A stretch of DNA of 64,000 nt, taken from the NCBI RefSeq assembly GCF_002218065.1, contig NZ_BDUB01000001.1, positions 4,683,118 through 4,747,117 of the forward strand, given 5' to 3'. Positions within the stretch are counted from its first letter, which is position 1. Each line of letters starts with the position of its first letter. The stretch comes from Nodularia sp. NIES-3585. Lineage in GTDB: Bacteria; Cyanobacteriota; Cyanobacteriia; Cyanobacteriales; Nostocaceae. The notes under the pieces were generated by a model. That model was not told where the DNA came from. It searched no databases and saw only the letters and a list, made by a program, of their open reading frames with translations. The position numbers and the translations under genes are program-made. Below, one piece after another: positions 46,074 to 54,681 of the stretch.

Positions 46074-47153
46074 GACCTCTTGCAAAATTACTTTTATGTT
46101 ATAGTTGAGGGTTGGCATTTTGGAACTGCTAAATTTAACTCATAGTTATAAATTGCTGCTAGTAAGTTACAACGCAGACCATAACGACGACGGCGATTAC
46201 GATATGTATCACCAAAAATCTTAAAAATTTTCAGGCGGCGATTGACGTGTTCAATGCCAATTCTTGCCTTTGCTAAAACCCGATTATAGTCTTTTTCTAA
46301 GGTTGAAAGTTCTCGCTTTTTAGGCTTTTTCTTAGGAGTGTAACTGTTACTATGATATTGGTTAATTCCTTGATAACCACTATCGTGGAAACCTTGTATT
46401 TCCGGATGAAAATGAACTCCACTAGCTTTGAATAAGGCAAAATCATGGCAGCGCCCTTTACCAAAAAAAGTACAAATAATTTCTCCTGTTTCTTGATTAA
46501 TAATCAATTGGCTTTTGAGTGTATGATGTTTTTTATTTCCTGAATAAAATTCCTGTTGTTTTCTTTTTGGACGTTCAATAGGCGTTTCAGTTACATCCAT
46601 TACCACTACTTCAGGTTGGCTCAAACCACCTTGGAACAAGGCTTTTTTCCCGGGTAACCTAAACATTCCTGACTGCATCAGTTCTGATTCTATACGATGA
46701 ACAATGCGACAAATAGTTGATTCTGATACTCCCCAACTTGTTGCAATATGAAAATAAGTTCGGTACTCTCGCCAATATTCTAACGTAACTAAAATTTTTT
46801 CCTCAATCATAAGTAGAGGTTTCGAGCCACTTTGGTTCTTTTTGTTAATACTTTGAAATTCTTTTAGAATTTTAACCATTTTCTTAAAAGTCTTTCTTCT
46901 CACTCCAAAGCGGCGTTTAAATGCTCTTGGTTTTAGTTGTTGGATGGATTTATAGTTCATTGTTTCATCACCTCAGATTCTGATAATGACAGAATGTGAT
47001 TTTATCTTTTTTTGGTGATGTTTTTTCTGTCAGACGTTCCGCGATTACAACTATCGCTACAAACACCCCAGGCATCAATCTTTTTAGTTATCTCACCCCA
47101 TTAAGCCTAAGAAAACCAACTATCATAACACAAAATCAATTCTGCAAGAGGTC
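46074..47153 (-). mobile_element. Insertion sequence of the IS5 superfamily, 1080 bp
   Basis: Terminal inverted repeats GACCTCTTGCAAAATT (46074) and the complement of GACCTCTTGCAGAATT (ending 47153) match at 15 of 16 positions; TA on both sides (46072-46073 and 47154-47155) is the likely target duplication. One intact transposase gene. Probably recent and mobile. Confidence 0.85.
46094..46960 (-). CDS. IS5-family transposase (DDE_Tnp_4 type)
   Basis: 288 residues. An N-terminal HTH (WREYRTYFHIATSWGVSEST) and a DDE domain of the HARBI1-like type: VVMDVTETPIERPKRKQQ, DSGYQGINQYHSN, and the final E in RIGIEHVNRRLKIFK. All three acidic residues present, so probably active. Fills nearly the whole element. 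Confidence 0.88.
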   Translation of the reverse strand: MNYKSIQQLKPRAFKRRFGVRRKTFKKMVKILKEFQSINKKNQSGSKPLLMIEEKILVTLEYWREYRTYFHIATSWGVSESTICRIVHRIESELMQSGMFRLPGKKALFQGGLSQPEVVVMDVTETPIERPKRKQQEFYSGNKKHHTLKSQLIINQETGEIICTFFGKGRCHDFALFKASGVHFHPEIQGFHDSGYQGINQYHSNSYTPKKKPKKRELSTLEKDYNRVLAKARIGIEHVNRRLKIFKIFGDTYRNRRRRYGLRCNLLAAIYNYELNLAVPKCQPSTIT

Positions 47154-47294
47154 TATTTATTGATGATGGAAAGCAAGAAAAATCTTATTGACACAATTTG
47201 CAACAAAAGTACTCTAGATGCCGCCTTTTGGTATATTCACGCCATATTTAAAACGTGTATCCTAAATAGTGTGGCTAACTAAGGGAGAAAATTC

Positions 47295-48740
47295 GTGGAA
47301 TTTTTGTCCGATTCAGTTGTGTTATCACGGATGCAGTTTGCATTCACTGCATTATTTCACATGGTGTGGCCTGTCCTCACAACCGGGATGGGGATTTATC
47401 TAGTGATAGTTGAAGGAGTATGGCTCAAAACTCGTAACCCTGACTACTACCTTCATGCTCGTTTTTGGGCAAAGTTTTACGTTCTCAACTTTGGGATTGG
47501 TGTAGCAACCGGTATCCCAATGGAATTTCAATTTGGTACGAATTGGGGACCATTCTCGGAAGCTGTAGGTAACTTTTTTGGTAGCGTTATCGGTTTTGAA
47601 GCTTCTTGGGCATTTATGCTGGAAGCGGCCTTTTTAGGTATTATGTTATTCGGCTGGGAACGTGTTAATCCCGCCATTCATTATCTCTCTACAATCTTGG
47701 TAGCTGTTGGCGCAAACTTATCAACTCTCTGGATTTTGACAGCAAATTCCTGGATGCAAACCCCTGCGGGTGGGGAAATGATTGATGGTAAATTTGTTGT
47801 CCGTGATTACTTTCAGGCAATTTTAAATCCCTTCATGGTTAATAGTGTGCTGCATATGTTTTTTGCCACACTGGAAACTTCTTTATTTGTGATTGGTGGA
47901 ATTAGTGCTTGGTATATTTTAAAGCAACGCCACCCAGCTTTTTTTACTCGGTCTTTAAAGATTGCTTTAGCAGCTGCGATCGCAGTCGCACCATTACAAA
48001 TATACATCGGTCACTTAAGCGGCGAACAAGTTTATCACTATCAACCCACCAAACTTGCAGCAATGGAAGCCCAATGGGAATCTTCACCGGCTGGACAACC
48101 TGCTGATTGGAGTTTGCTAGCTATACCCAACGAAAAAGCCCAAAAAAACGACTGGGAAATCACTGTTCCCAATGCGTTGGGGTACATTCTGGAATTTAAG
48201 CAAAATCTCTCAGAACCGTTACGCGGTTTAAAAGAGTGGAAACCAGAAGATCGTCCCCACATGGTGGGTTTAATTTATTACGCCTTCCGCACCATGATCG
48301 CCATTGGCTTTTTCTTAGCCGGCTTAATGCTGTTAAGTACCTTGCAATGGTTGCGTGGTAAACTCTCAGCCGAAAATATTACTCACCAACGCTGGCTGAT
48401 GCGAGCTTGGATATTAGCCGCACCACTAGGATATATAGCCATAGAATCAGGCTGGATTGTACGCTGTGTAGGTAGACAACCCTGGACACTTTACGGACAA
48501 ATCCGCACAGTTGATGCTGCTTCTAATATACCTGCTAGCAATGTTTTAGTTTCACTAACTAGCTTTGTCACAGTCTACAGTTTGTTATTTATTGCAGCTA
48601 TATACTTCGGTAGTCGGATTATTCGTCAAGGGCCAAATCTTGACTTACCAATCCCAGGAGTAGAAATTACTAAACCCGCAGTGGAAACTTCTCCTGGAGA
48701 GTTCATACCCGATGAACGTCCTGTAGAAGCCCAACAATAA
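47295..48740 (+). CDS. cydA: Cytochrome bd-type quinol oxidase subunit I
   Basis: Heme-bearing subunit of the alternative quinol oxidase. 481 residues, nine or so membrane helices. Heme ligands H22 (FTALFHMVWP) and H187 (VLHMFF) and the FEASWAFMLEAAFLG segment are visible. The quinol loop is short, as in the cyanide-insensitive (CIO) subgroup rather than E. coli CydA. GTG start with AGGGAG upstream. A possible -35 TTGACA lies at 47188. Confidence 0.94.
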   Translation: MEFLSDSVVLSRMQFAFTALFHMVWPVLTTGMGIYLVIVEGVWLKTRNPDYYLHARFWAKFYVLNFGIGVATGIPMEFQFGTNWGPFSEAVGNFFGSVIGFEASWAFMLEAAFLGIMLFGWERVNPAIHYLSTILVAVGANLSTLWILTANSWMQTPAGGEMIDGKFVVRDYFQAILNPFMVNSVLHMFFATLETSLFVIGGISAWYILKQRHPAFFTRSLKIALAAAIAVAPLQIYIGHLSGEQVYHYQPTKLAAMEAQWESSPAGQPADWSLLAIPNEKAQKNDWEITVPNALGYILEFKQNLSEPLRGLKEWKPEDRPHMVGLIYYAFRTMIAIGFFLAGLMLLSTLQWLRGKLSAENITHQRWLMRAWILAAPLGYIAIESGWIVRCVGRQPWTLYGQIRTVDAASNIPASNVLVSLTSFVTVYSLLFIAAIYFGSRIIRQGPNLDLPIPGVEITKPAVETSPGEFIPDERPVEAQQ

Positions 48741-48783
48741 GAAAATTCAACCACAGAGAAACACAGAAAACAAGATTCCTGCT

Positions 48784-48806
48784 CCCTCTCCTTAGTAAGG
48801 AGAGGG
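48784..48806. repeat. Palindromic intercistronic repeat between cydA and cydB
   Basis: CCCTCTCCTT-AGT-AAGGAGAGGG, a perfect 10-bp stem followed by TTGGGGTGAGGT. A related but decayed sequence lies at about 35766-35814. Such hairpins often set different levels of the two operon messages. Confidence 0.65.
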
Positions 48807-48906
48807 TTGGGGTGAGGTTGAGACTTTCCCCAATTCATCTGTTTCCATCTGTGGTTGTAAATATCCTGAATTCGTATTTTTACAAAACATCTCAATAGGG
48901 AATTAT

Positions 48907-49920
48907 ATGGAGACACTTGAATATTTTCTCCCCCAAGTATGGTTTGTAATTTTGGCTCTCTTCCTCTTCCTCTACGTAATGCTAGACGGATTTGATTTAG
49001 GAGTGGGGATATTATCTCTCACCTCCTCCGATGAGGAACGCCGGGGGATTTTAATGACCAGTTTGAGTAATATTTGGGATGCGAATGAAACTTGGCTTGT
49101 TCTCATGGGAGGCGGGCTTTTCGGTGCATTTCCTTTAGCTTATGGCACAATTTTAACTGCTTTATATATCCCAATTCTCACAATGGTGTTTGGATTTATT
49201 TTTCGGGGTGTGGCGTTTGAATTTCGGGAGTTATCCAACCGCAAATTTTTCTGGAATTTTGCCTTTGGGGCCGGAAGTTTTACCGCCGCACTTGGTCAAG
49301 GTTTCGCTTTGGGTGCAGTGCTGAAAGGAATTAACGTTGATAAAGCAGGACACTTTATTGGTACAACCTGGGACTGGCTGAGTATTCCCTCTGTATTAGT
49401 GGCTTTAACTTTGATTCAAGCATACGTGTTGATTGGCTCAACTTATCTTGTCTGGAAAACTACAGGCGAATTGCAAACTACTCACTTTAAAACTGCCAAA
49501 ATTGCGGCTTGGACAACTTTAATAGGTGCTATTTTCATCACCGTTACCACACCAATTATTTATGAGGGTGCTAGATCCCGCTTATTTCAACAACCCCTAG
49601 TTTATATCTTTGCTGTCATTCCTATATTAGGAGTTTTGCTAATTTGGCAACTCCTCAAAAGTCTCAACCGTGGAGAAGAAAGAGCGCCGTTTGTGTGGAC
49701 GATTCTTTTATTTGTGTTGACTTTTCTAGGTTTAGGATTAATTGTTTTTCCTTATATTATTCCTAGTCAAATCACCATTTATGAGGCTGCTGCTGATCCG
49801 AGTTCGCTGGTAATCATGATTATTTTTATCGGCTTTCTGATTCCGGTGATGTTGTTTTACAACCTTTATCAGTACATTGTGTTTAGAGGTAAGGTGACTG
49901 GTGAACAATATGGGGAATAA
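48907..49920 (+). CDS. cydB: Cytochrome bd-type quinol oxidase subunit II
   Basis: 337 residues, eight or so membrane helices, partner of CydA. Typical N-terminal YVMLDGFDLGVGIL and the WDANETWLVLMGGGLFGAFP segment. 166 bp after cydA, same strand, with a hairpin repeat between. Confidence 0.95.
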   Translation: METLEYFLPQVWFVILALFLFLYVMLDGFDLGVGILSLTSSDEERRGILMTSLSNIWDANETWLVLMGGGLFGAFPLAYGTILTALYIPILTMVFGFIFRGVAFEFRELSNRKFFWNFAFGAGSFTAALGQGFALGAVLKGINVDKAGHFIGTTWDWLSIPSVLVALTLIQAYVLIGSTYLVWKTTGELQTTHFKTAKIAAWTTLIGAIFITVTTPIIYEGARSRLFQQPLVYIFAVIPILGVLLIWQLLKSLNRGEERAPFVWTILLFVLTFLGLGLIVFPYIIPSQITIYEAAADPSSLVIMIIFIGFLIPVMLFYNLYQYIVFRGKVTGEQYGE

Positions 49921-49951
49921 TTGAGTTTTTGTTGGTAGTAAACATTTCTAG

Positions 49952-50012
49952 ATCCCCCTAAATCCTCCTAAACCCCTTCGGGGATGCGCCTTCGGCGTAG
50001 AAAAAGGGGGAT
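49952..50012. repeat. Dispersed CCCCCT/AGGGGG stem repeat
   Basis: CCCCCTAAATCCTCCTAAA opens and AAAAAGGGGGATTTT closes a long imperfect hairpin with a CCCCTTCGGGG inner stem. It directly borders the far end of the CRISPR array. Confidence 0.55.
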
Positions 50013-50027
50013 TTTAATCTATGTTCT

Positions 50028-50505
50028 TTTGGTGTCCCCTTGCGGGGAAGTGGTTATAGGTAAAGTGGTAGAGGCAGTACAAGCCGCAAACTTCACACGG
50101 TTTCCGTCCCCTTGCGGGGAAGTGGTTATAGGTAACATACCTCTTGAGATGACAGCGCGACAACAAGCGCTCAAGTTGTTTCCGTCCCCTTGCGGGGAAT
50201 TGGTTATAGGTAAAATACTCTCCCTCTTCAATAACCATCATTGCTGTCTTGTTTCCGTCCCCTTGCGGGGAATTGGTTATAGGTAAAGGTGTCCTTCTAC
50301 CCAGAGGTAAGCGATACAGTCTTGTTTCCGTCCCCTTGCGGGGAATTGGTTATAGGTAACTTGTCCTTGACCACATCTCTGCTGCCGTGACGGGGGAGTT
50401 TCCGTCCCCTTGCGGGGAATTGGTTATAGGTAACCCGTGGTTAGCCTTGAACGTGACCGTAAATCTTCCGTTTCCGTCCCCTTGCGGGGAATTGGTTATA
50501 GGTAA
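50028..50505 (-). CRISPR. CRISPR array, 7 repeats and 6 spacers
   Basis: 36-bp repeats at 50028, 50100, 50178, 50251, 50324, 50398 and 50470, beginning GTTTCCGTCCCCTTGCGGGG and ending GGTTATAGGTAA on the plus strand; spacers are 36, 42, 37, 37, 38 and 36 bp. The repeat contains a TCCCC-TTGC-GGGGA stem. Read on the minus strand it ends GGAAAC, the usual 3' end that gives the crRNA 5' handle, and the most degenerate copy is the leftmost (first six bases changed; copies 1 and 2 also AAG for AAT). Both suggest transcription on the minus strand with the leader to the right. No cas gene occurs in the window, so effector proteins must come from elsewhere. Confidence 0.93.
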
Positions 50506-50721
50506 CTATAGGTTGGAAACTATTGCTGTATTTAGTTTTCAAGGTGCGGTTGCGCCGGGGTACCGAAATTGGAGATATAACTTTTATTTTCCGTGCTAAT
50601 TTTGGCGGGGGAATTATTTAAATTTTCTTTTAAATAAGAGAATAGAGATAAAACCGCAAGAAGTCAAGGGTAAAAATGAAATTTACTTTTATGTACAAAC
50701 TATTACCCGCCACAGCTTGCT
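50506..50721. other. Probable CRISPR leader region
   Basis: AT-rich, no gene. Its position at the intact end of the array fits a leader, but there is no direct evidence. Confidence 0.4.
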
Positions 50722-50922
50722 CTAGCTTGCAGCGACAAAATAAAAGCTGGCTTTACAATCCGTTACAATTTGCCCCGCTACCGCCCAATCTTGATTTAAC
50801 CGTGCTTTGTCTGCTGTGATTCCTAGCTGTGGGATAAATTGTGTGTACGTCGTAGCGTACCAAGGAGGGAAACCGAAAATTAAGGATAAAGTGACGGAAG
50901 GTAGCCAAGCGATCGCTTGCTC
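50722..50922 (-). pseudogene. Open fragment of an unknown protein
   Basis: A 66-codon minus-strand frame with protein-like composition (IAWLPSVTLSLIFGFPPWYA, then TADKARLNQDWAVAGQIVTD) ends at a stop at 50722 but has no start codon and meets TGA upstream. Probably the decayed C-terminal end of a gene of unknown family. Confidence 0.35.
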
Positions 50923-50988
50923 TCACACTACTCAACTACAATAGAAATAGAATATGTTGAGATTTGTATAGTTAGGGGTTAAGCTGTC

Positions 50989-52008
50989 ATGGCTCCCGCC
51001 GTTTTAATTGAAAATCTGCAAAAGAGCTACGGCGCAGTAGTTGCTGTCAAAGATGTATCCTTTCAGGTGGAACCAGGAGAAATCTTTGGTTTACTTGGCC
51101 CTAACGGGGCGGGAAAAACAACGACTCTGCGCGCCTTATGTACTCTGACTACGCCGGATGCTGGCAAAATCGCAGTATCTGGTATTTCCGTGATCGATAA
51201 TCCCAGAATCGCCCGACAAAAGCTGGGCTATGTGGCGCAAGAAGTCGCATTAGATAAGGTACTAACTGGCAAAGAACTGCTGCAATTGCAAGCGGCGCTT
51301 TATCATATCCCCCGCAAAGTAGCCAAACAGCGTATTGATATGGTATTGGATTTGCTCGGTTTACAGGAATACGCTGATAAAAAAACTGGAACCTACTCAG
51401 GCGGTTTACGCAAGCGTCTAGACTTGGCGGCTGGTTTACTCCACGCACCAGATGTTTTGGTGTTGGATGAACCAACAGTGGGTCTTGACATAGAGAGCCG
51501 TTTTGTGGTATGGGACTTTCTGCGACAGCTACGCGCCTCTGGCACAACAGTACTGATTACTAGCCATTATTTAGAAGAAATTGATGCCTTAGCTGACCGC
51601 GTGGCAATTATTGATCGTGGCGTGGTGATTGCGGCTGGCACACCTTCACAATTAAAAGATAAAGTTGGGGGCGATCGCATCACTTTGCGAATCCGCGAAT
51701 TTTCCCCCATTGAGGAAGCCGAGAAAGCCAAACACCTCTTGCAAGATTTAGCCTTTGTGCAAGAAGTAATTATTAACACCGCTCAAGGTAATTCCCTCAA
51801 CTTAGTAGTGACACCCCAAAGTGATGCCCTAATCACCATACAGCAATCCCTAAACACCGTCGGCTTGCCCACCTTTGGCATTGCCCAATCTCGCCCCAGC
51901 CTCGATGACGTTTACCTCGCCGCCACCGGACGCACCTTAATGGATGCAGAACTCGCAGCAGTTTCCACCCGCGATCCCAAAGCAGAGAAAAAGCAAAATA
52001 TGAGATAG
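50989..52008 (+). CDS. ABC exporter ATP-binding protein (DrrA-like)
   Basis: 339 residues. Walker A GPNGAGKTT, signature YSGGLRKRLDL, Walker B VLVLDEPTVGLD and the switch His in TSHYLEE are all present. It belongs to the drug/lipid/polysaccharide ABC-2 exporter group (DrrA, NodI-like), with a C-terminal extension of about 100 residues. Pairs with the permease gene 112 bp downstream. Substrate unknown. Confidence 0.92.
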   Translation: MAPAVLIENLQKSYGAVVAVKDVSFQVEPGEIFGLLGPNGAGKTTTLRALCTLTTPDAGKIAVSGISVIDNPRIARQKLGYVAQEVALDKVLTGKELLQLQAALYHIPRKVAKQRIDMVLDLLGLQEYADKKTGTYSGGLRKRLDLAAGLLHAPDVLVLDEPTVGLDIESRFVVWDFLRQLRASGTTVLITSHYLEEIDALADRVAIIDRGVVIAAGTPSQLKDKVGGDRITLRIREFSPIEEAEKAKHLLQDLAFVQEVIINTAQGNSLNLVVTPQSDALITIQQSLNTVGLPTFGIAQSRPSLDDVYLAATGRTLMDAELAAVSTRDPKAEKKQNMR

Positions 52009-52059
52009 TCATTGGTCATGGGTTATGAGTCATTGGGAATGGGAAGTCAAAATCTTTCC

Positions 52060-52113
52060 CCCCACTCCCTACTCCCCACTCCCTACTCCCTACTCCCCAC
52101 TCCCTACTCCCTA
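52060..52113. repeat. Heptanucleotide repeat inside the ABC operon
   Basis: CCCCACT/CCCTACT units fill the gap between the ATPase and permease genes and end 8 bp before the permease start. Confidence 0.85.
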
Positions 52114-52120
52114 AATTCCT

Positions 52121-53008
52121 ATGAGTGTTACTCCTAAATCTGAAATGAATTGGCAGCAATTAGCATCACCACAAGCTGATGTGAATGCAGCCCCCAATTT
52201 TTTGGGTGACTTAGTACAAGAGACGCTGGCTTTAACTCGTCGCTTGTTTATTCAATTACAACGCCGTCCTTCAACCTTAGTTGCGGGAATTATTCAGCCG
52301 GTGATGTGGTTAGTGCTATTTGGCGCTTTATTCCAAAATGCCCCTAAAGGTTTGTTTGGAACTACTGGAAATTACGGTCAATTCTTAGCTGCGGGCGTAA
52401 TTGTTTTTACAGCTTTTGCCGGAGCGCTGAATGCTGGTTTACCTGTGATGTTTGACCGGGAATTCGGCTTTTTAAATCGTTTGCTGGTAGCACCTTTAGC
52501 ATCGCGGTTTTCCATCGTCTTCGCTTCCGCCATCTTTATTATTAGCCAAAGTTTGTTGCAAGCAGCAGTGATTGTGGCAGCAGCAGCCTTTTTAGGTGCA
52601 GGGCTACCGGATGTAGCAGGTTTAGGTGCGATCGCCTTAATTGTCTTCCTACTAGCATTAGGTGTAACTGCCATTTCCCTCGGTTTGGCTTTTAGCTTAC
52701 CTGGACATATTGAACTAATTGCCGTAATCTTTGTAACTAACTTGCCACTATTGTTTGCAAGTACCGCCTTGGCTCCTTTATCCTTCATGCCTCAGTGGTT
52801 GCAAGTTGTAGCTACCCTCAATCCTCTCAGCTTTGCCATTGAACCAATTCGCTATCTTTATCTTCATAGCAATTGGGGACTAGATAGTGTAGTGATGACA
52901 GCGCCTTGGGGTAATGTTACCTTTGGTGGAGCGCTGCTGGTGTTGTTTGGCTTTGCCTTTGTAGCTTTAGTGAGCATTCAACCCAGACTGCGACGGACTC
53001 TGGCGTAA
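52121..53008 (+). CDS. ABC-2 type exporter permease
   Basis: 295 residues with six membrane helices and the ABC-2 pattern: an N-terminal amphipathic TRRLFIQLQRRPSTLVAGII, then QPVMWLVLFGALF, and a late ATLNPLSFAIEPIRYLYL characteristic of this family. Partner of the ATPase upstream. Confidence 0.9.
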   Translation: MSVTPKSEMNWQQLASPQADVNAAPNFLGDLVQETLALTRRLFIQLQRRPSTLVAGIIQPVMWLVLFGALFQNAPKGLFGTTGNYGQFLAAGVIVFTAFAGALNAGLPVMFDREFGFLNRLLVAPLASRFSIVFASAIFIISQSLLQAAVIVAAAAFLGAGLPDVAGLGAIALIVFLLALGVTAISLGLAFSLPGHIELIAVIFVTNLPLLFASTALAPLSFMPQWLQVVATLNPLSFAIEPIRYLYLHSNWGLDSVVMTAPWGNVTFGGALLVLFGFAFVALVSIQPRLRRTLA

Positions 53009-53052
53009 ACTCACAACTAGATTCGTTAAAGCAATTTAAGGGTTAAAACTCT

Positions 53053-53394
53053 ATGAAAAAACCATTTTTATCAGTTACTAAACTTTCAGTGCTAACTGTG
53101 GCAGGAATTAGCTTTGCTTTCTTATTGATCGCTCAACCAAGTTTGGCTCAATTCAACTCAGTGGATCGTGGTACAAACCAAAATAGTGATCCCTTTGCTG
53201 CCCCTAACTCAGGTGATTTAAATATTATGGATATGATTCATCGGGCAAATATGGGGAGTATCAACTGGAATGCTAATCAGCAAAGAGAAAAACTAGACTC
53301 AACCGCAGAAGACTTTAGAGCTAGGCAACAAAGAGCTTTTCAAGAACAGCAAAACTCAAATACAGATTCACCTGAAAAAACTGAGTCAGAATAA
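53053..53394 (+). CDS. Small secreted protein of unknown function
   Basis: 113 residues with a clear signal peptide (LSVLTVAGISFAFLLIAQPS, cleavage after LAQ), then a polar Gln/Asn-rich mature part with a helical segment near FRARQQRAFQEQQNS. 45 bp after the permease on the same strand, so possibly part of the exporter operon. No family recognised. Confidence 0.65.
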   Translation: MKKPFLSVTKLSVLTVAGISFAFLLIAQPSLAQFNSVDRGTNQNSDPFAAPNSGDLNIMDMIHRANMGSINWNANQQREKLDSTAEDFRARQQRAFQEQQNSNTDSPEKTESE

Positions 53395-53406
53395 ATTTCA
53401 TCTGAA

Positions 53407-53446
53407 AACCTCAACCCCAAACTTCAAAGAAGTCGGAGTTGAGGTT
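53407..53446. terminator. Bidirectional terminator hairpin
   Basis: AACCTCAAC (53407-53415) pairs with GTTGAGGTT (53438-53446) with an inner CTTC/GAAG stem, between the convergent secreted-protein and prxQ genes. Confidence 0.65.
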
Positions 53447-53456
53447 AAATTCAAAA

Positions 53457-53894
53457 CTACAGACCAAGTGCAGCTAAAATATCACTGGCATGAGTAGTGG
53501 TATTTACACTAGCATCAACATGAATGATTTTGCCGTTAGGGTCAATTACGTAAGTGACACGCTTGGCATAACCACCGCCATCAACATCGTAAGCATTGAT
53601 TAAAGTTTTGTTGGTGTCAGCCAACAGAGGAAAATTCAGATTATATTTTTGGGTGAACGCCTGATGAGCTGCTTCATCATCTGCGCTGACTCCCAGCACT
53701 ACTACATCTTTACCTAAATATTGAGATTGGGCATCCCGAAAGCTACAAGCTTGTTTGGTGCAGCCTGGAGTGTCATCTTTGGGATAAAAATACAAAACAA
53801 CTGTTTTTCCAGCGAAACTAGATAATGAAACGGTATTGCCGTTAGTATCTTTGACGGTAAATGCAGGTGCATCTGTACCAACTGCTAGAGGCAT
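53457..53894 (-). CDS. Thioredoxin-dependent peroxiredoxin (PrxQ/BCP type)
   Basis: 145 residues. Peroxidatic Cys in FYPKDDTPGCTKQACSFRD with the second (resolving) Cys five residues on, the classic atypical PrxQ arrangement. Reduces hydrogen and organic peroxides using thioredoxin. Monocistronic. Confidence 0.92.
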   Translation of the reverse strand: MPLAVGTDAPAFTVKDTNGNTVSLSSFAGKTVVLYFYPKDDTPGCTKQACSFRDAQSQYLGKDVVVLGVSADDEAAHQAFTQKYNLNFPLLADTNKTLINAYDVDGGGYAKRVTYVIDPNGKIIHVDASVNTTTHASDILAALGL

Positions 53895-53980
53895 AATGAA
53901 CCTTTCCTGTTTTAAATTGATGACTTTGAAATTTTACAATAATTTACAATATTTAAGTGATTTACTAGAAAAAGTATTAC

Positions 53981-54073
53981 TGGGGAGTGAGGAGTGGGGA
54001 GTGGGGAGCAAAGAATTTTGGATTTTGGATTTGCGTTAGCGAAGCGTACGCAGCGCAGCGAGTATTTTAGATT
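53981..54073. repeat. Heptamers and a 40-bp dispersed repeat
   Basis: GGGGAGT-type units (53981-54007) are followed at 54034-54073 by 40 bp identical to 44109-44148, starting CGTTAGCGAAGCGTACGCAG. The same GATTTTGGATT flank precedes both copies. Confidence 0.8.
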
Positions 54074-54121
54074 GCAGTCTAATCCAAAATCTAAAATCTA
54101 AAATCTAAAATTGATTGACTA

Positions 54122-54156
54122 ATGACCAATGACCAATGACTAATGACTAATGACAA
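54122..54156 (+). repeat. Five ATGACNA heptamers ending in a start codon
   Basis: ATGACCA x2, ATGACTA x2 and ATGACAA; the ATG of the last unit (54150) begins the next gene. Confidence 0.8.
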
Positions 54157-54554
54157 ATATTAATTCTCAAAAACCGAAAACCTTTGTCTATACTCGTAGC
54201 ACAGAAAAAAGGGCGCAGCGATCGCTTGTCTGTTCTCCCTTCAATATTGTTTTATTTGAAGCCATGCGTCAGCAGAGTGTGCCATTAGGTGCGATCGCCA
54301 TGGAAAATGGTGTCAAGCATGGTTATACCAAACGCCCTTTGTCAGAATTGGCGTGCGATAATGATTTGGGCTGGCTGATCCAAGTCGGTGTTTTGCGGCG
54401 AGAAGTTGATGGTCAAGGAATTACCGATGGTTTTCGCCTCACGCCTCTAGGACATCAGTTGGTGGAACAATTCCAGGGCAAAGATTGGCCGAATCCTTCG
54501 TGGAGCGATCGCCTGTATAATGCCCTAATTTACTGGTTTAGACTACCTTTTTAA
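54150..54554 (+). CDS. Conserved cyanobacterial protein, winged-helix-like
   Basis: 134 residues. The middle part (FEAMRQQSVPLGAIAMENGV, LSELACDNDLGWLIQVGVLR, then TDGFRLTPLGHQLVEQF) has the helix-helix-strand spacing of a winged-helix DNA-binding domain, but I cannot prove DNA binding. The start lies in the last of five heptamer repeats, with no Shine-Dalgarno site. Confidence 0.7.
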   Translation: MTNINSQKPKTFVYTRSTEKRAQRSLVCSPFNIVLFEAMRQQSVPLGAIAMENGVKHGYTKRPLSELACDNDLGWLIQVGVLRREVDGQGITDGFRLTPLGHQLVEQFQGKDWPNPSWSDRLYNALIYWFRLPF

Positions 54555-54646
54555 TTACGAATTACTATCATCCTCCGCTGCTATGACAATTACCTAAAGC
54601 CATACTGGGCATACCTGCGCTTAGGTCGTAGCCCACAGTGGGCTGC

Positions 54647-54681
54647 AATTACGAATTAGGAATTACGAATTACGAATTATG
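54647..54681 (+). repeat. Five AATTACG heptamers ending in the cobQ start
   Basis: AATTACG, AATTAGG, AATTACG, AATTACG, AATTATG; the variant last unit supplies the cobQ ATG (54679). A hairpin AGCCC-ACAGT-GGGCT lies just upstream at about 54630-54644. Confidence 0.8.

Noticed and set aside
50014-50599. Several open frames on both strands across the CRISPR array
   Set aside because: They are translations of the repeats and have no independent coding signal.
54555-54678. Cobalamin riboswitch before cobQ
   Set aside because: The B12-box could not be found; the gap is short and filled with heptamers and one small hairpin.
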